Shown here piece by piece: positions 1-6,678 of a DNA stretch of 13,050 bases. The translations under genes were made by a program, and so were the position numbers. The notes under the pieces are model-generated. The model ran no database searches. It had not been told where the DNA came from and saw nothing but the letters and a program-made list of their open reading frames with translations. Origin of the DNA: Bacteroidota bacterium. GTDB taxonomy: Bacteria; Bacteroidota; Bacteroidia; Chitinophagales; Chitinophagaceae. The DNA is taken from the NCBI GenBank assembly GCA_023391315.1, contig JAEWBD010000249.1, forward strand, positions 1-13,050, given 5' to 3'. The first letter of the stretch is position 1. Every line of letters starts with the position of its first letter.

Positions 1-1099
1 CTTCCCCTGCATGCCAGGCGGAAAGATATTCTCCTGCAGGGTCCGACCATTGGTCCTGTGATGCACTGGCCACATATACGGGCCGGGGCGCTATTAAAGC
101 CACCAGTTCATGAAAATCTACAGGCAATGCATCTTCACGGTCGTTATAGGCTTTATAGTTATCGCAAAACCAGTGCGGAAATGCCGTATTGATTTTGGTA
201 ATCGTTTCCCCATACTTTCTTCTTGTAATTGCCGCGCCGCCTTCACCAGAATTATTGGATATTACCAGGGCAAAACGCTTATCCTGCGCGCCGGCCCATA
301 AGGCGGTTTTGCCCAGGCGGGAATGCCCTATTACGGCCACCTTCTTTGCATCAACCGCCGGATCGGTTTCCAGGTAATCCATAGCCCGGCTCAGGCCCCA
401 TGCCCACACACCAATAGCGCCCCATTCACCGGGGGCGGGTTTTGTCTGGCCATCTTTATAAAACAAAGGTGCAATGCCTGCATTAACACTATTGCTGCTG
501 TCGGGCTGAAGATCGCCATAATATATGGTTGCCAATCCATAACCGCGGTTAATGATTTCCTGTACCGGCCACCGGCCGTCCTGTATGCCGCGGGAAGCTT
601 CGGTAGCATAATGATCTTTATATGCCGCTCCTTCATCATACCTTACCCATCGTTTTGAAATTAAAATTCCGGTATCTGTATTTATGGTTTGATTGCCGCC
701 AAAATTCAAACCTAAAAATAGCGGCGCAGGCTTATCTGTATTATTGGGCAGGTACAATAAGATGTCCATAAAATATTTTTCATCTTTTGAAAAATAGGCC
801 CGCACCTGTTTGCGTGTAGCTGTGCCATTCAGTGCTGTGGTGTTTACGGACAAGGTAACAAACCGCAAAGGGATTTTCTTCACCGGTGTTTTACCATATA
901 CATATTGTTCAAACAGGGCAAGCACTTCAGGCCTGCGCTTTTTTTCCCAATCTGCTGCCGTATGAATTGCTTTGCCGGATTGCGTTACTAACAAAGGAGG
1001 TAATTGATAGGAAGTGTCGGGAATTTCTGTTGTTTGGGCAGTGGCGGTTATGATAAAAACAAGAGCCAGTGCCGTACCCGTAATAAACTTACTGATCAT
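1..1099 (-). CDS. Secreted glucuronoyl-esterase-like hydrolase (CE15 type), 3' end cut by window edge
   Basis: Continuous minus-strand reading frame of 366 codons from the ATG at 1099 down to base 2, without a stop, so the C-terminus lies outside the window. Residues 1-22 are a signal peptide ending TATAQ. The body is an alpha/beta hydrolase. The nucleophile elbow is GHSRLGK at residues 258-264 (Ser260), followed by TALWAGAQD and a glycine-rich SGEGGAA stretch. This resembles the G-x-S-R-x-G-K elbow of CE15 glucuronoyl esterases, which cleave the ester between glucuronoxylan and lignin; related proteins are often annotated as acetylxylan esterase. The catalytic His, normally near the C-terminus, is not in the window. 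The export signal suggests action in the periplasm or at the surface on plant polysaccharide. The gene is divergent from the peroxiredoxin gene. The family call is strong, the exact substrate is inferred. Confidence 0.85.
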   Translation of the reverse strand, partial: MISKFITGTALALVFIITATAQTTEIPDTSYQLPPLLVTQSGKAIHTAADWEKKRRPEVLALFEQYVYGKTPVKKIPLRFVTLSVNTTALNGTATRKQVRAYFSKDEKYFMDILLYLPNNTDKPAPLFLGLNFGGNQTINTDTGILISKRWVRYDEGAAYKDHYATEASRGIQDGRWPVQEIINRGYGLATIYYGDLQPDSSNSVNAGIAPLFYKDGQTKPAPGEWGAIGVWAWGLSRAMDYLETDPAVDAKKVAVIGHSRLGKTALWAGAQDKRFALVISNNSGEGGAAITRRKYGETITKINTAFPHWFCDNYKAYNDREDALPVDFHELVALIAPRPVYVASASQDQWSDPAGEYLSAWHAGE

Positions 1100-1375
1100 G
1101 CAAGCATTTGTTTAATTGTACTGGAATAGATATTAATCAACCGGCACGAAAGATACTATATCCCGGCCGTTCAGGGCAGCCGGTTTTTTCATGCAATTGT
1201 TTGAGGTGTTGCGGCTTTGACGAAGCCTTTACTACATCTCGTCGAAATTCACCGCATCTATCTTAAAGTTTGTACTTTTATTATACAATACATGAAGTTT
1301 AAACCTCCTGCCTGCACTCATGTAGCTGCAATCTTATAAGTTATGAGTTATAACCGTATTTAAAAACAATTTGTC
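1100..1375. other. Divergent intergenic region, no gene seen
   Basis: This stretch separates the minus-strand CE15 gene from the plus-strand peroxiredoxin gene and should hold both promoters. No exact TAnnTTTG box was found; the nearest is TAAAGTTTG (1264-1272), which has one base too many between TA and TTTG. Two small GC dyads, CCGGC/GCCGG near 1163-1183 and GGCTT/AAGCC at 1213-1227, are present, but there is no upstream plus-strand gene for them to terminate. Confidence 0.5.
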
Positions 1376-1978
1376 ATGTCAAAGAAAAATTATTTCCCGC
1401 TATTTTTAATTTTAGGGCTTTTGCTCTTCATTAATCAACATAGCTTTGCACAAATGAAAGTATTATCAAAAGGTTCCAAAGCACCTATGTTCACCAGCAA
1501 CGCCAGCCTGGCGGGCAATGAATTTGAATTTTCTTTAAAGGAAGCTCTTGAAAAAGGCCCCGTAGTTGTATATTTCTATCCTGCTGCATACACAGGCGGC
1601 TGCGACCTGGAAGCGCATACTTTCGCTGAAATGAAAGATAAATTTACGGCAGCGGGCGCCACTATTATCGGTGTATCTGCAGATGATATTGAACGGTTGA
1701 AGTCGTTTTCATCCAGTCCTGAATATTGTGCAGGAAAATTTCCCGTGGCTTCAGATGAAGGCGGAAAAATTGCAGCTACCTATGGCCTGGAACTGATACC
1801 TCCAAAACCAGGCGCTAAAGATGTAACCGGGCAGGAGATTTCACACGGCTTTATTCCGCGAACAACATTTGTTATTAACAAAAACGACGAGATTGTAGCT
1901 GTCTTTTCATCAGAAACCGATCATATATCGCCTGATGAACACGTAAAAAAATCACTGGAAATTGTAGAGCAGCTATAA
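1376..1978 (+). CDS. Exported peroxiredoxin (AhpC/TSA, BCP/PrxQ-like)
   Basis: 200 aa. Residues 1-26 form a signal peptide (hydrophobic LFLILGLLLFI, ending SFAQ), so the enzyme is probably periplasmic. The thioredoxin-fold peroxidase domain spans about 29-200. The peroxidatic signature P-x3-T-x2-C is at Pro69, Thr73 and Cys76, and an Arg sits at 162 in PRTTF, near where the active-site Arg of the family falls. The enzyme should reduce peroxides using a thiol reductant. The PrxQ-type resolving Cys five residues after the peroxidatic Cys is absent (His81 there); the only other Cys is Cys118, in a CAGKFP context, so this is either a 1-Cys enzyme or uses Cys118. The gene stands alone, 72 nt before the deaminase gene. 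Family assignment is firm; partner and substrate are unknown. Confidence 0.9.
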   Translation: MSKKNYFPLFLILGLLLFINQHSFAQMKVLSKGSKAPMFTSNASLAGNEFEFSLKEALEKGPVVVYFYPAAYTGGCDLEAHTFAEMKDKFTAAGATIIGVSADDIERLKSFSSSPEYCAGKFPVASDEGGKIAATYGLELIPPKPGAKDVTGQEISHGFIPRTTFVINKNDEIVAVFSSETDHISPDEHVKKSLEIVEQL

Positions 1979-2050
1979 TTTAAAACGTAAACTCATGTTT
2001 GCAGCTTTCATTATTTTCAATAATAATTTACTGCTTACGATATTGCATAA

Positions 2051-2482
2051 ATGAAAAATGTGCATTATTATTTACAACGCTGTTTGGTATTGGCCAAAGC
2101 GGCCGCGGAAAAAGGAAATAGCCCTGTAGGCGCTGCTATAGTAAAAGATGATGACATAATAAGTGAAGCCGAAGAAGCCGTTAAAACAAAAAACGATATT
2201 TCCTGCCATGCAGAAATGGAAGCCATAAGGCAGGCTGTTAAAAACTTACATACGAATGATTTATCAGCCTGCATTTTATACACCACACATGAACCTTGCG
2301 TTATGTGTTCGTATGCTATAAGGTTCTATAAAATCAGGGAAGTTATTTACGTGGAGCAATCAAAATATTTAGGCGGCATTTCATCATCCATGCCATTACT
2401 CCTTACAACAGATGTTCCGCCTTCATGGGGCAAACCGCCTGTTCTTACTCATGTAAGAAAAGACGGCAACATTCAAAAATAA
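2051..2482 (+). CDS. Zinc-dependent nucleoside/nucleobase deaminase (CMP/dCMP-deaminase superfamily)
   Basis: 143 aa, full length for the family. The catalytic zinc site is complete: HAE at residues 53-55 (His53 ligand, Glu55 proton shuttle) and PCVMC at 82-86 (Cys83 and Cys86 ligands). These enzymes hydrolytically deaminate a nucleobase, nucleoside or tRNA base in the cytoplasm. Possible members are guanine deaminase, cytosine deaminase or TadA-like proteins; the divergent C-terminus, which has a GGISSSMPLL stretch, does not settle the substrate. The ATG at 2051 gives the usual N-terminus just ahead of the first helix. The gene ends inside the tail of the opposite-strand DUF92 gene with a 10-bp convergent overlap. 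The fold is certain, the substrate is not. Confidence 0.88.
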   Translation: MKNVHYYLQRCLVLAKAAAEKGNSPVGAAIVKDDDIISEAEEAVKTKNDISCHAEMEAIRQAVKNLHTNDLSACILYTTHEPCVMCSYAIRFYKIREVIYVEQSKYLGGISSSMPLLLTTDVPPSWGKPPVLTHVRKDGNIQK

Positions 2483-3189
2483 TACAACAATAAACCCGCC
2501 ACGGCGCCGGTGAGTGTATTTAAAAAATTCACGGCATCATTATTCAACATATGCTTTCGTTCTAATGTGGCGCCCAAAACAGAATCGGTTAAATTGCCAA
2601 TGGTGCCTGCAATAACTATCCATAAAAAGTCAATCGTTAATCCTGCCTGCACCGCATATATCAAAGCAATTAAAATGCTGCCGGCTATGCCAATCAGCGT
2701 TCCTTCAAAACTTATTACACCATTCAATCCACGCAGGTCTTTTTTAAAGTTCATAATGTTATAGAATTTCTTTCCATACACATTGCCTAATTCAGAAGAC
2801 AGGGTATCTGCAATGGCTGAGGAAAGACTGGATGCAACCATTAATAACAACAAGGGTTGTTGTTCCCTAAGCATAAAAGATAGTAATGATAGCAGGGCTG
2901 CAACACCACCATTTGCTATAACCTGCGCTGCTGTTCTTTGCCCGCGATGTTGTTCTGCCAATCCGGTTTGTTGCTTTGTACGCATCTTCCAGGATGTGGC
3001 AAGCGTACCGGCAATAAAAAATGTTGCCAGCATTGCAATACCGGTATAGCCTTCACCAAGCCAAACCATAAAACCAATTACAACTGCGGCAACAGCGGCT
3101 TTTGCATCCAGTTTTTTTAATACAACTGTTGCCACTGCTGCGGTACATAATAAAATAAAGACAATAGCATTTTGCAACATGTATAACAA
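2473..3189 (-). CDS. DUF92 family integral membrane protein
   Basis: 238 aa, minus strand, with roughly six to eight hydrophobic segments (about 6-24, 31-43, 48-64, 93-122, 160-182, 186-200, 220-236). Family hallmarks are visible: ADTLSSELG at 127-135, a GVISFEGTL stretch at 157-165, and NLTDSVLGA at 199-207, with acidic residues (Asp128, Glu133, Asp202) inside membrane-associated regions. DUF92 includes the plant and cyanobacterial phytyl-phosphate kinase VTE6 and animal TMEM19. A CTP-dependent polyprenyl-phosphate kinase role is possible here but only by analogy. The ATG at 3189 is used; a second Met follows at residue 4. It converges with the deaminase gene. The role in this organism is unknown. 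Confidence 0.85.
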   Translation of the reverse strand: MLYMLQNAIVFILLCTAAVATVVLKKLDAKAAVAAVVIGFMVWLGEGYTGIAMLATFFIAGTLATSWKMRTKQQTGLAEQHRGQRTAAQVIANGGVAALLSLLSFMLREQQPLLLLMVASSLSSAIADTLSSELGNVYGKKFYNIMNFKKDLRGLNGVISFEGTLIGIAGSILIALIYAVQAGLTIDFLWIVIAGTIGNLTDSVLGATLERKHMLNNDAVNFLNTLTGAVAGLLLYYF

Positions 3190-3201
3190 GATTAAGATTT
3201 T

Positions 3202-3513
3202 TCATTCTTTCCGCAACCGACAATGCAAGTGAAATTGTATAATTAATGTACAAGACGGTAGTGCATACAGGTAGGGGATACTAAGAAACATAAGGCGCCG
3301 GATGGTTTTAGGAAGTGGCAACAACCGGTCATAAAACTCATAAAGCTGTTGCTTTGTCGCATTTATCGTTCCTGCAAGCTCAATATCAAAAAACAATAGA
3401 AGAAAGCTGGCTTTGTATTTACACATGAACAGCCAATAAAACAGCATAATCAGCAACAAAATGAATAAAGTGTACTGCACGCACTTTAAAAATATAAAAC
3501 CATCTTGCTTCAT
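3202..3513 (-). CDS. Possible small membrane protein, doubtful
   Basis: 103-codon frame on the minus strand ending 12 nt before the DUF92 start, so it could be the first gene of a two-gene unit. A strongly hydrophobic segment lies at about residues 12-30 and a second short one near 74-93. No family was recognised. Against it: no -7 box was seen upstream, the C-terminus looks non-descript, and hydrophobic frames arise easily in AT-rich DNA. If it is not a gene, 3190-3600 is non-coding DNA with no other feature that I can name. Confidence 0.28.
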   Translation of the reverse strand: MKQDGFIFLKCVQYTLFILLLIMLFYWLFMCKYKASFLLLFFDIELAGTINATKQQLYEFYDRLLPLPKTIRRLMFLSIPYLYALPSCTLIIQFHLHCRLRKE

Positions 3514-3600
3514 TCATTATATCTTATAGGCCATGGTAGAGCGACCGCACAAGCCGATACGACAGACGGAAAACCAGGCCTGCCCCCTTCCCGAAAAAAA

Positions 3601-3639
3601 GGCCGTTTGAACAAAACAAATTCGGCCGTTTGAACAAAA
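3601..3639 (+). promoter_or_regulatory. Tandem 16-bp direct repeat, probable operator
   Basis: The 16-mer GGCCGTTTGAACAAAA occurs exactly twice, at 3601-3616 and 3624-3639, a 23-bp period. Each copy contains the small dyad TTTG-AA-CAAA. Relative to the start site inferred from the -7 box at 3660-3667 (about 3673), the copies centre near -65 and -42. This is the geometry of an activator with two direct half-sites overlapping the -33 region, as AraC-family proteins commonly use. The AraC gene at 4714 is the obvious candidate. The repeat is seen; the binding is inferred. Confidence 0.6.
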
Positions 3640-3659
3640 TGGCTTTACCGGACTCTATC

Positions 3660-3667
3660 TACTTTTG
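3660..3667 (+). promoter_or_regulatory. Bacteroidota -7 promoter box of SDR gene
   Basis: TACTTTTG matches the Bacteroidota -7 consensus TAnnTTTG exactly and lies 21 nt before the ATG at 3689. The nearest upstream TTTG (3629-3632) is 27 nt away, longer than the usual spacing of about 17-23, which suggests a weak, activator-dependent promoter. The box covers the alternative TTG start at 3665, so that start is unlikely. Confidence 0.6.
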
Positions 3668-3688
3668 TCTCAACATAATAATTTAAAA

Positions 3689-4684
3689 ATGGGACAAACA
3701 AATTACAACGGAGCATTACAGAAACCAATAGGTTCGGGCTTCAATGCAAAATCAACTTCAACAGAAGTAATTAAAGGTATTGACCTTACAGGAAAAACTG
3801 CTATAGTAACAGGTGGAAACACGGGCATTGGCCTGGAAACAGTGAAAACACTGGCTAATGCAGGAGCTACAGTAATTGTTCCTTCAAGGGACATTGAAAA
3901 AGCAAAGAAAAACTTGCAGGGAATTGATAACGTAGAAATTGAAGAAACGGACTTAGTAAATCCTGATTCCATTGACACATTTGCTATCAGGTTTTTAGCT
4001 TCGGAAAGACCGCTGCATTTGCTCATCAACAACGCCGGAATTATGTGGGTTCCGCTACGCAGGGACCATCGCGGCATTGAATCGCAATTAGTCGTAAATT
4101 TTTTGGCTCAATTTCAACTAACCGCAAAACTTTGGACAGCACTCCAAAAAGCAAACGGAGCAAGGGTAATTAACGTTTCATCGCAAGGACATCAATTTGC
4201 ACCTTTCAATTTTGACGATCCGAATTTTGAACATCGTGCATACGAAACGCTGCAAGGTTACGGGCAATCAAAAACAGCTGTTAACCTGTTTTCGCTTGAA
4301 TTAGACAACCGGGCAAAAGAGTTTGGCGTAAGAGCATATTCAATTCACCCGGGGTCTATTGGAGGAACAGAATTAGCAAGAGAAGCACCATTGGAAATGT
4401 TTATACAAATGGGCTTTTGCGATGAAAAAGGAAATATGTTGCCCGAAGTTGCCGCTTCGCTCAAAACAATTCCGCAAGGTGCATCTACAACAATTTGGAG
4501 TGCGACAAGTCCGCTGCTAAACAACATTGGCGGCGTGTATTGTGAAGATACCGACATTGCTGGATTGTCTTTGGTACAAGGCGTTTCCGCAGGCGTAAAA
4601 CCTTATTCGGTGGCCGAAGCAAACGCAAAACGTTTGTGGGAATTAGGCGAAAGATTGACAGGCATAACATTTCAGCTTAACTGA
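3689..4684 (+). CDS. SDR family NAD(P)-dependent oxidoreductase (retinol-dehydrogenase-like)
   Basis: 331 aa from the ATG at 3689. A longer in-frame start (TTG at 3665) is rejected because it lies within the -7 promoter box. Rossmann domain with cofactor motif TGGNTGIG (41-48), structural NNAG (114-117) and the complete catalytic tetrad Asn137, Ser164/165, Tyr191 and Lys195 (Y-G-Q-S-K). The HPGSIGGTEL stretch follows strand 6. The roughly 30-residue N-terminal lead and long C-terminal tail resemble the retinol-dehydrogenase/WWOX-like group of SDRs, which reduce carbonyls or oxidise alcohols with NAD(P)H in the cytoplasm. The substrate is unknown. The gene is followed after 29 nt by an AraC regulator, probably on the same transcript, and preceded by a two-copy operator. 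Confidence 0.88.
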   Translation: MGQTNYNGALQKPIGSGFNAKSTSTEVIKGIDLTGKTAIVTGGNTGIGLETVKTLANAGATVIVPSRDIEKAKKNLQGIDNVEIEETDLVNPDSIDTFAIRFLASERPLHLLINNAGIMWVPLRRDHRGIESQLVVNFLAQFQLTAKLWTALQKANGARVINVSSQGHQFAPFNFDDPNFEHRAYETLQGYGQSKTAVNLFSLELDNRAKEFGVRAYSIHPGSIGGTELAREAPLEMFIQMGFCDEKGNMLPEVAASLKTIPQGASTTIWSATSPLLNNIGGVYCEDTDIAGLSLVQGVSAGVKPYSVAEANAKRLWELGERLTGITFQLN

Positions 4685-4713
4685 TATTTGTAAATTAGCA
4701 ACTGCACCAGCGT

Positions 4714-5526
4714 ATGGACTTTCAACTAAAATACATAACAGACGACATTAAACTTTCCTGCTATGAAGACAAGTTGTTTAAGACAGAAGTTGTGTTTGAA
4801 CACCATATGCTTGTGTGGTTCATTTCCGGTGAAACAAAAATCATTCAAGCTCATCAAAACTATTTGTTTAAGGCAGGCGACATTTTCCTCATTCCAAGAA
4901 ATCAGTTAGCAACTATTATCAATTATCCGAAAGACGGACGACCGCACATGTCTGTTGTAATGCATCTTTCCATTGACAGGCTAAGGGAATTTTACGCCAA
5001 CCTGAATGTAAAACCCAAAGTTTCCCCAACACTACAAATCAGAAGTTTTAACAAGCACCCATTATTAGAAAGTTGCCTTGCTTCGTTGATACCTTATTTT
5101 GACATGCAGGAAAAATTTCCTGAAAACATTGCTTCACTAAAAATTACGGAAGCAATTAGCGTTTTGCGGACAATAGATAAAGACATTGACAACGTTTTAG
5201 CCAACTTTGAAGCGCCACATAAAATTGACCTTTCAAATTTTATGGAAAAGAACTTTATGTTTAATATGCCTTTGGAAAAATTCGGTTACCTGACAGGTCG
5301 CAGTTTGACAACTTTCAAACGGGATTTCCATAAGATTTACAACACAACACCACAACGATGGCTGACACAGAAACGCCTCGAATTGGCACATTACCAACTT
5401 ACCGAAAAAAACAAAAAACCGGTTGACGTATATTTAGAAACAGGTTTTGAAAACTTATCTCATTTTTCTTTCGCCTTCAAAAAACAATTCGGGCAAACAC
5501 CAACCGAACTAATAAAAACAAGATAA
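4714..5526 (+). CDS. AraC-family transcriptional regulator (cupin sensor plus two HTH)
   Basis: 270 aa. Residues about 20-100 form a cupin-like sensor with beta strands and the typical AGDIFLIPRNQLA turn. The C-terminal AraC DNA-binding domain (about 172-270) has a first helix-turn-helix at 187-207 (LEKFGYLTGRSLTTFKRDF) and a second at 237-258, with the hallmark GFENLSHFSFAFKKQFGQTP. It lies 29 nt after the first SDR gene and 101 nt before the second, all on the same strand, so it probably controls one or both of them. The direct repeat at 3601-3639 is its most likely binding site, which would make the cluster autoregulated. The ligand is unknown. Confidence 0.9.
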   Translation: MDFQLKYITDDIKLSCYEDKLFKTEVVFEHHMLVWFISGETKIIQAHQNYLFKAGDIFLIPRNQLATIINYPKDGRPHMSVVMHLSIDRLREFYANLNVKPKVSPTLQIRSFNKHPLLESCLASLIPYFDMQEKFPENIASLKITEAISVLRTIDKDIDNVLANFEAPHKIDLSNFMEKNFMFNMPLEKFGYLTGRSLTTFKRDFHKIYNTTPQRWLTQKRLELAHYQLTEKNKKPVDVYLETGFENLSHFSFAFKKQFGQTPTELIKTR

Positions 5527-5596
5527 TTTTTTTCTGACCGCTTTATTTTTTACAAAATTCAGCAAGTTCCGGATTTTCTGCCACAGCATGCATTCC

Positions 5597-5604
5597 AATC
5601 TTTG
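5597..5604 (+). promoter_or_regulatory. Weak candidate -7 box before second SDR
   Basis: AATCTTTG differs from TAnnTTTG only at the first base and lies 23 nt before the ATG at 5628, the same spacing as the two better boxes in this window. No clear -33 TTTG accompanies it. The 16-bp operator repeat does not recur in this gap, so read-through from the AraC gene is an alternative. Confidence 0.3.
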
Positions 5605-5627
5605 CAACGGAATTAAAACAAAAAACA

Positions 5628-6380
5628 ATGCAAAGATTTAAAGACAAGTTCGCGCTTATTACAGGAGGAACAAACGGAATGGGTTTTGCCACTGCCCAAC
5701 AATTCATTCATGAAAACGGTAAAGTAATCATCACGGGACGAAGTGCTGAAACGGTAAATAAAGCCTTGGAAAAATTAGGAACAAATGCTTTTGGCATTGT
5801 TTCAAACGCCGCTGACATGAAAGACATATTGCTTTTAGAGGAACAGGTAAAACAATATACAGACACTGTTGATTTATTGTTTGTCAATGCAGGTTATGGA
5901 AAGTTTGCACCCCTTGCATATGCTGATGAAACACATTTTGACGAGTTGTTCAACATGTTGGTAAAAGGAACATTTTTTACCGTAAAACAAATATTACCAT
6001 TCATGAACCCGGGAAGCGCTATTGTGTTAAACACTTCTGTTGTTACCGGCATGGGGATAGCAAATTTCCCGGTGTATTCAGCCGCCAAATCAGCCGTGCA
6101 GTCATTTATCAAAACCTTTGCAGCAGCGCTTACAGAAAAAGGTATTCGTGTGAATGGCATCAGTCCGGGATATATTAAAACAAACGGGTTTAACAACACA
6201 GGTTTAAGTCCCGAACAAATTGAAGGCGCTATTCAAAGCATCATCCCAACTATACCCTTCAAAAGGTTTGGTGAACCTGCCGAAATTGCCAATGCGGTAT
6301 TATTTCTTGCTTCGCACGAAGCCTCCTACATACACGGAACGGAACTAACTGTGGACGCAGGATTTTCAATTATCAGGTGA
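5628..6380 (+). CDS. SDR family oxidoreductase (FabG-like size), atypical tetrad
   Basis: 250 aa, the classical SDR length. Motifs: TGGTNGMG (12-19) for NAD(P) binding, NAG (87-89), Ser137 in NTSVVTG, Tyr150-x3-Lys154 (YSAAK), then ISPGYIKT and the C-terminal VLFLASHEASYIHGTELTVDAG typical of the family. The Asn of the Asn-Ser-Tyr-Lys tetrad, expected in helix 4 just before V-K-G-T-F, appears to be Leu111 (N-M-L-V-K-G), so proton relay may be altered. It is likely cytoplasmic and probably regulated with the SDR-AraC pair upstream. The substrate cannot be told from sequence. Sequence following the stop carries several short inverted repeats and no gene. Confidence 0.88.
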   Translation: MQRFKDKFALITGGTNGMGFATAQQFIHENGKVIITGRSAETVNKALEKLGTNAFGIVSNAADMKDILLLEEQVKQYTDTVDLLFVNAGYGKFAPLAYADETHFDELFNMLVKGTFFTVKQILPFMNPGSAIVLNTSVVTGMGIANFPVYSAAKSAVQSFIKTFAAALTEKGIRVNGISPGYIKTNGFNNTGLSPEQIEGAIQSIIPTIPFKRFGEPAEIANAVLFLASHEASYIHGTELTVDAGFSIIR

Positions 6381-6678
6381 TGCAACAAAATTGTTGAAGA
6401 GTTTCCTTCCTGCTTCGGAAGCACATGTCTCGCAAAATCTTTTTAAGGTCAGGCTTCATCTCCCACAGATGAGATTATCTAAGGATTTTTAAACATCTTG
6501 ATAAAAGAACAAGCAGGCCGTAAATCTTACGCTGTTAGCCATTAGTGCTTAACTTCAACATCCGTTTTCCATTAAGTATTTTGTACCGGCTGGCCAATCG
6601 TTATGGCGGTGCCTTCAAAATGCTTCAACATTATATGTTACCCTGCTGCAACAACAGTACAACTATAAAAATGTAATA
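6381..6678. other. 298-nt intergenic region with several dyads and part of a shared regulatory block
   Basis: No convincing gene. Short inverted repeats: CAACAA/TTGTTG (6383-6396), TGCTTC/GAAGCA (6411-6423) and TCATCT/AGATGA around a CCCAC loop (6456-6472). None is followed directly by a clear T-run, so a rho-independent terminator is not certain. The right half (6553-6617) aligns with the region upstream of the AraC gene at 8913. CTTCAACAT occurs twice, at 6553-6561 and 6623-6631. Confidence 0.5.
6585..6617 (+). promoter_or_regulatory. Shared regulatory block, copy A (upstream of the heme-DoxX-ChrA operon)
   Basis: These 33 bases align without gaps to 8830-8862 with 25 identities; both begin ACCGGCT and end with GTGCCT-n-CA. 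The similarity continues upstream with gaps to a common CTTCAAC (6553 here, 8798 in copy B). The block ends 61 nt before the ATG of the heme lipoprotein. A GTATTTTG string (6577-6584) just before it is one base short of the TAnnTTTG -7 consensus. It is probably an operator or promoter element bound by the AraC regulator at 8913; this is inferred. Confidence 0.5.

Noticed and set aside
110..658. Plus-strand open frames and a minus-strand frame at 391-639 in another phase
   Set aside because: All lie over the CE15 gene, have no recognisable motifs, and are shadow frames of a strongly supported coding region.
1163..1230. GC hairpins followed by T stretches as rho-independent terminators
   Set aside because: Stems are only five pairs, and there is no plus-strand gene upstream to terminate.
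6379..6492. Open frame after the second SDR, about 37 codons (starting DATKLL)
   Set aside because: It has no start codon of its own, no recognised homology and covers the dyads; chance openness is likelier.
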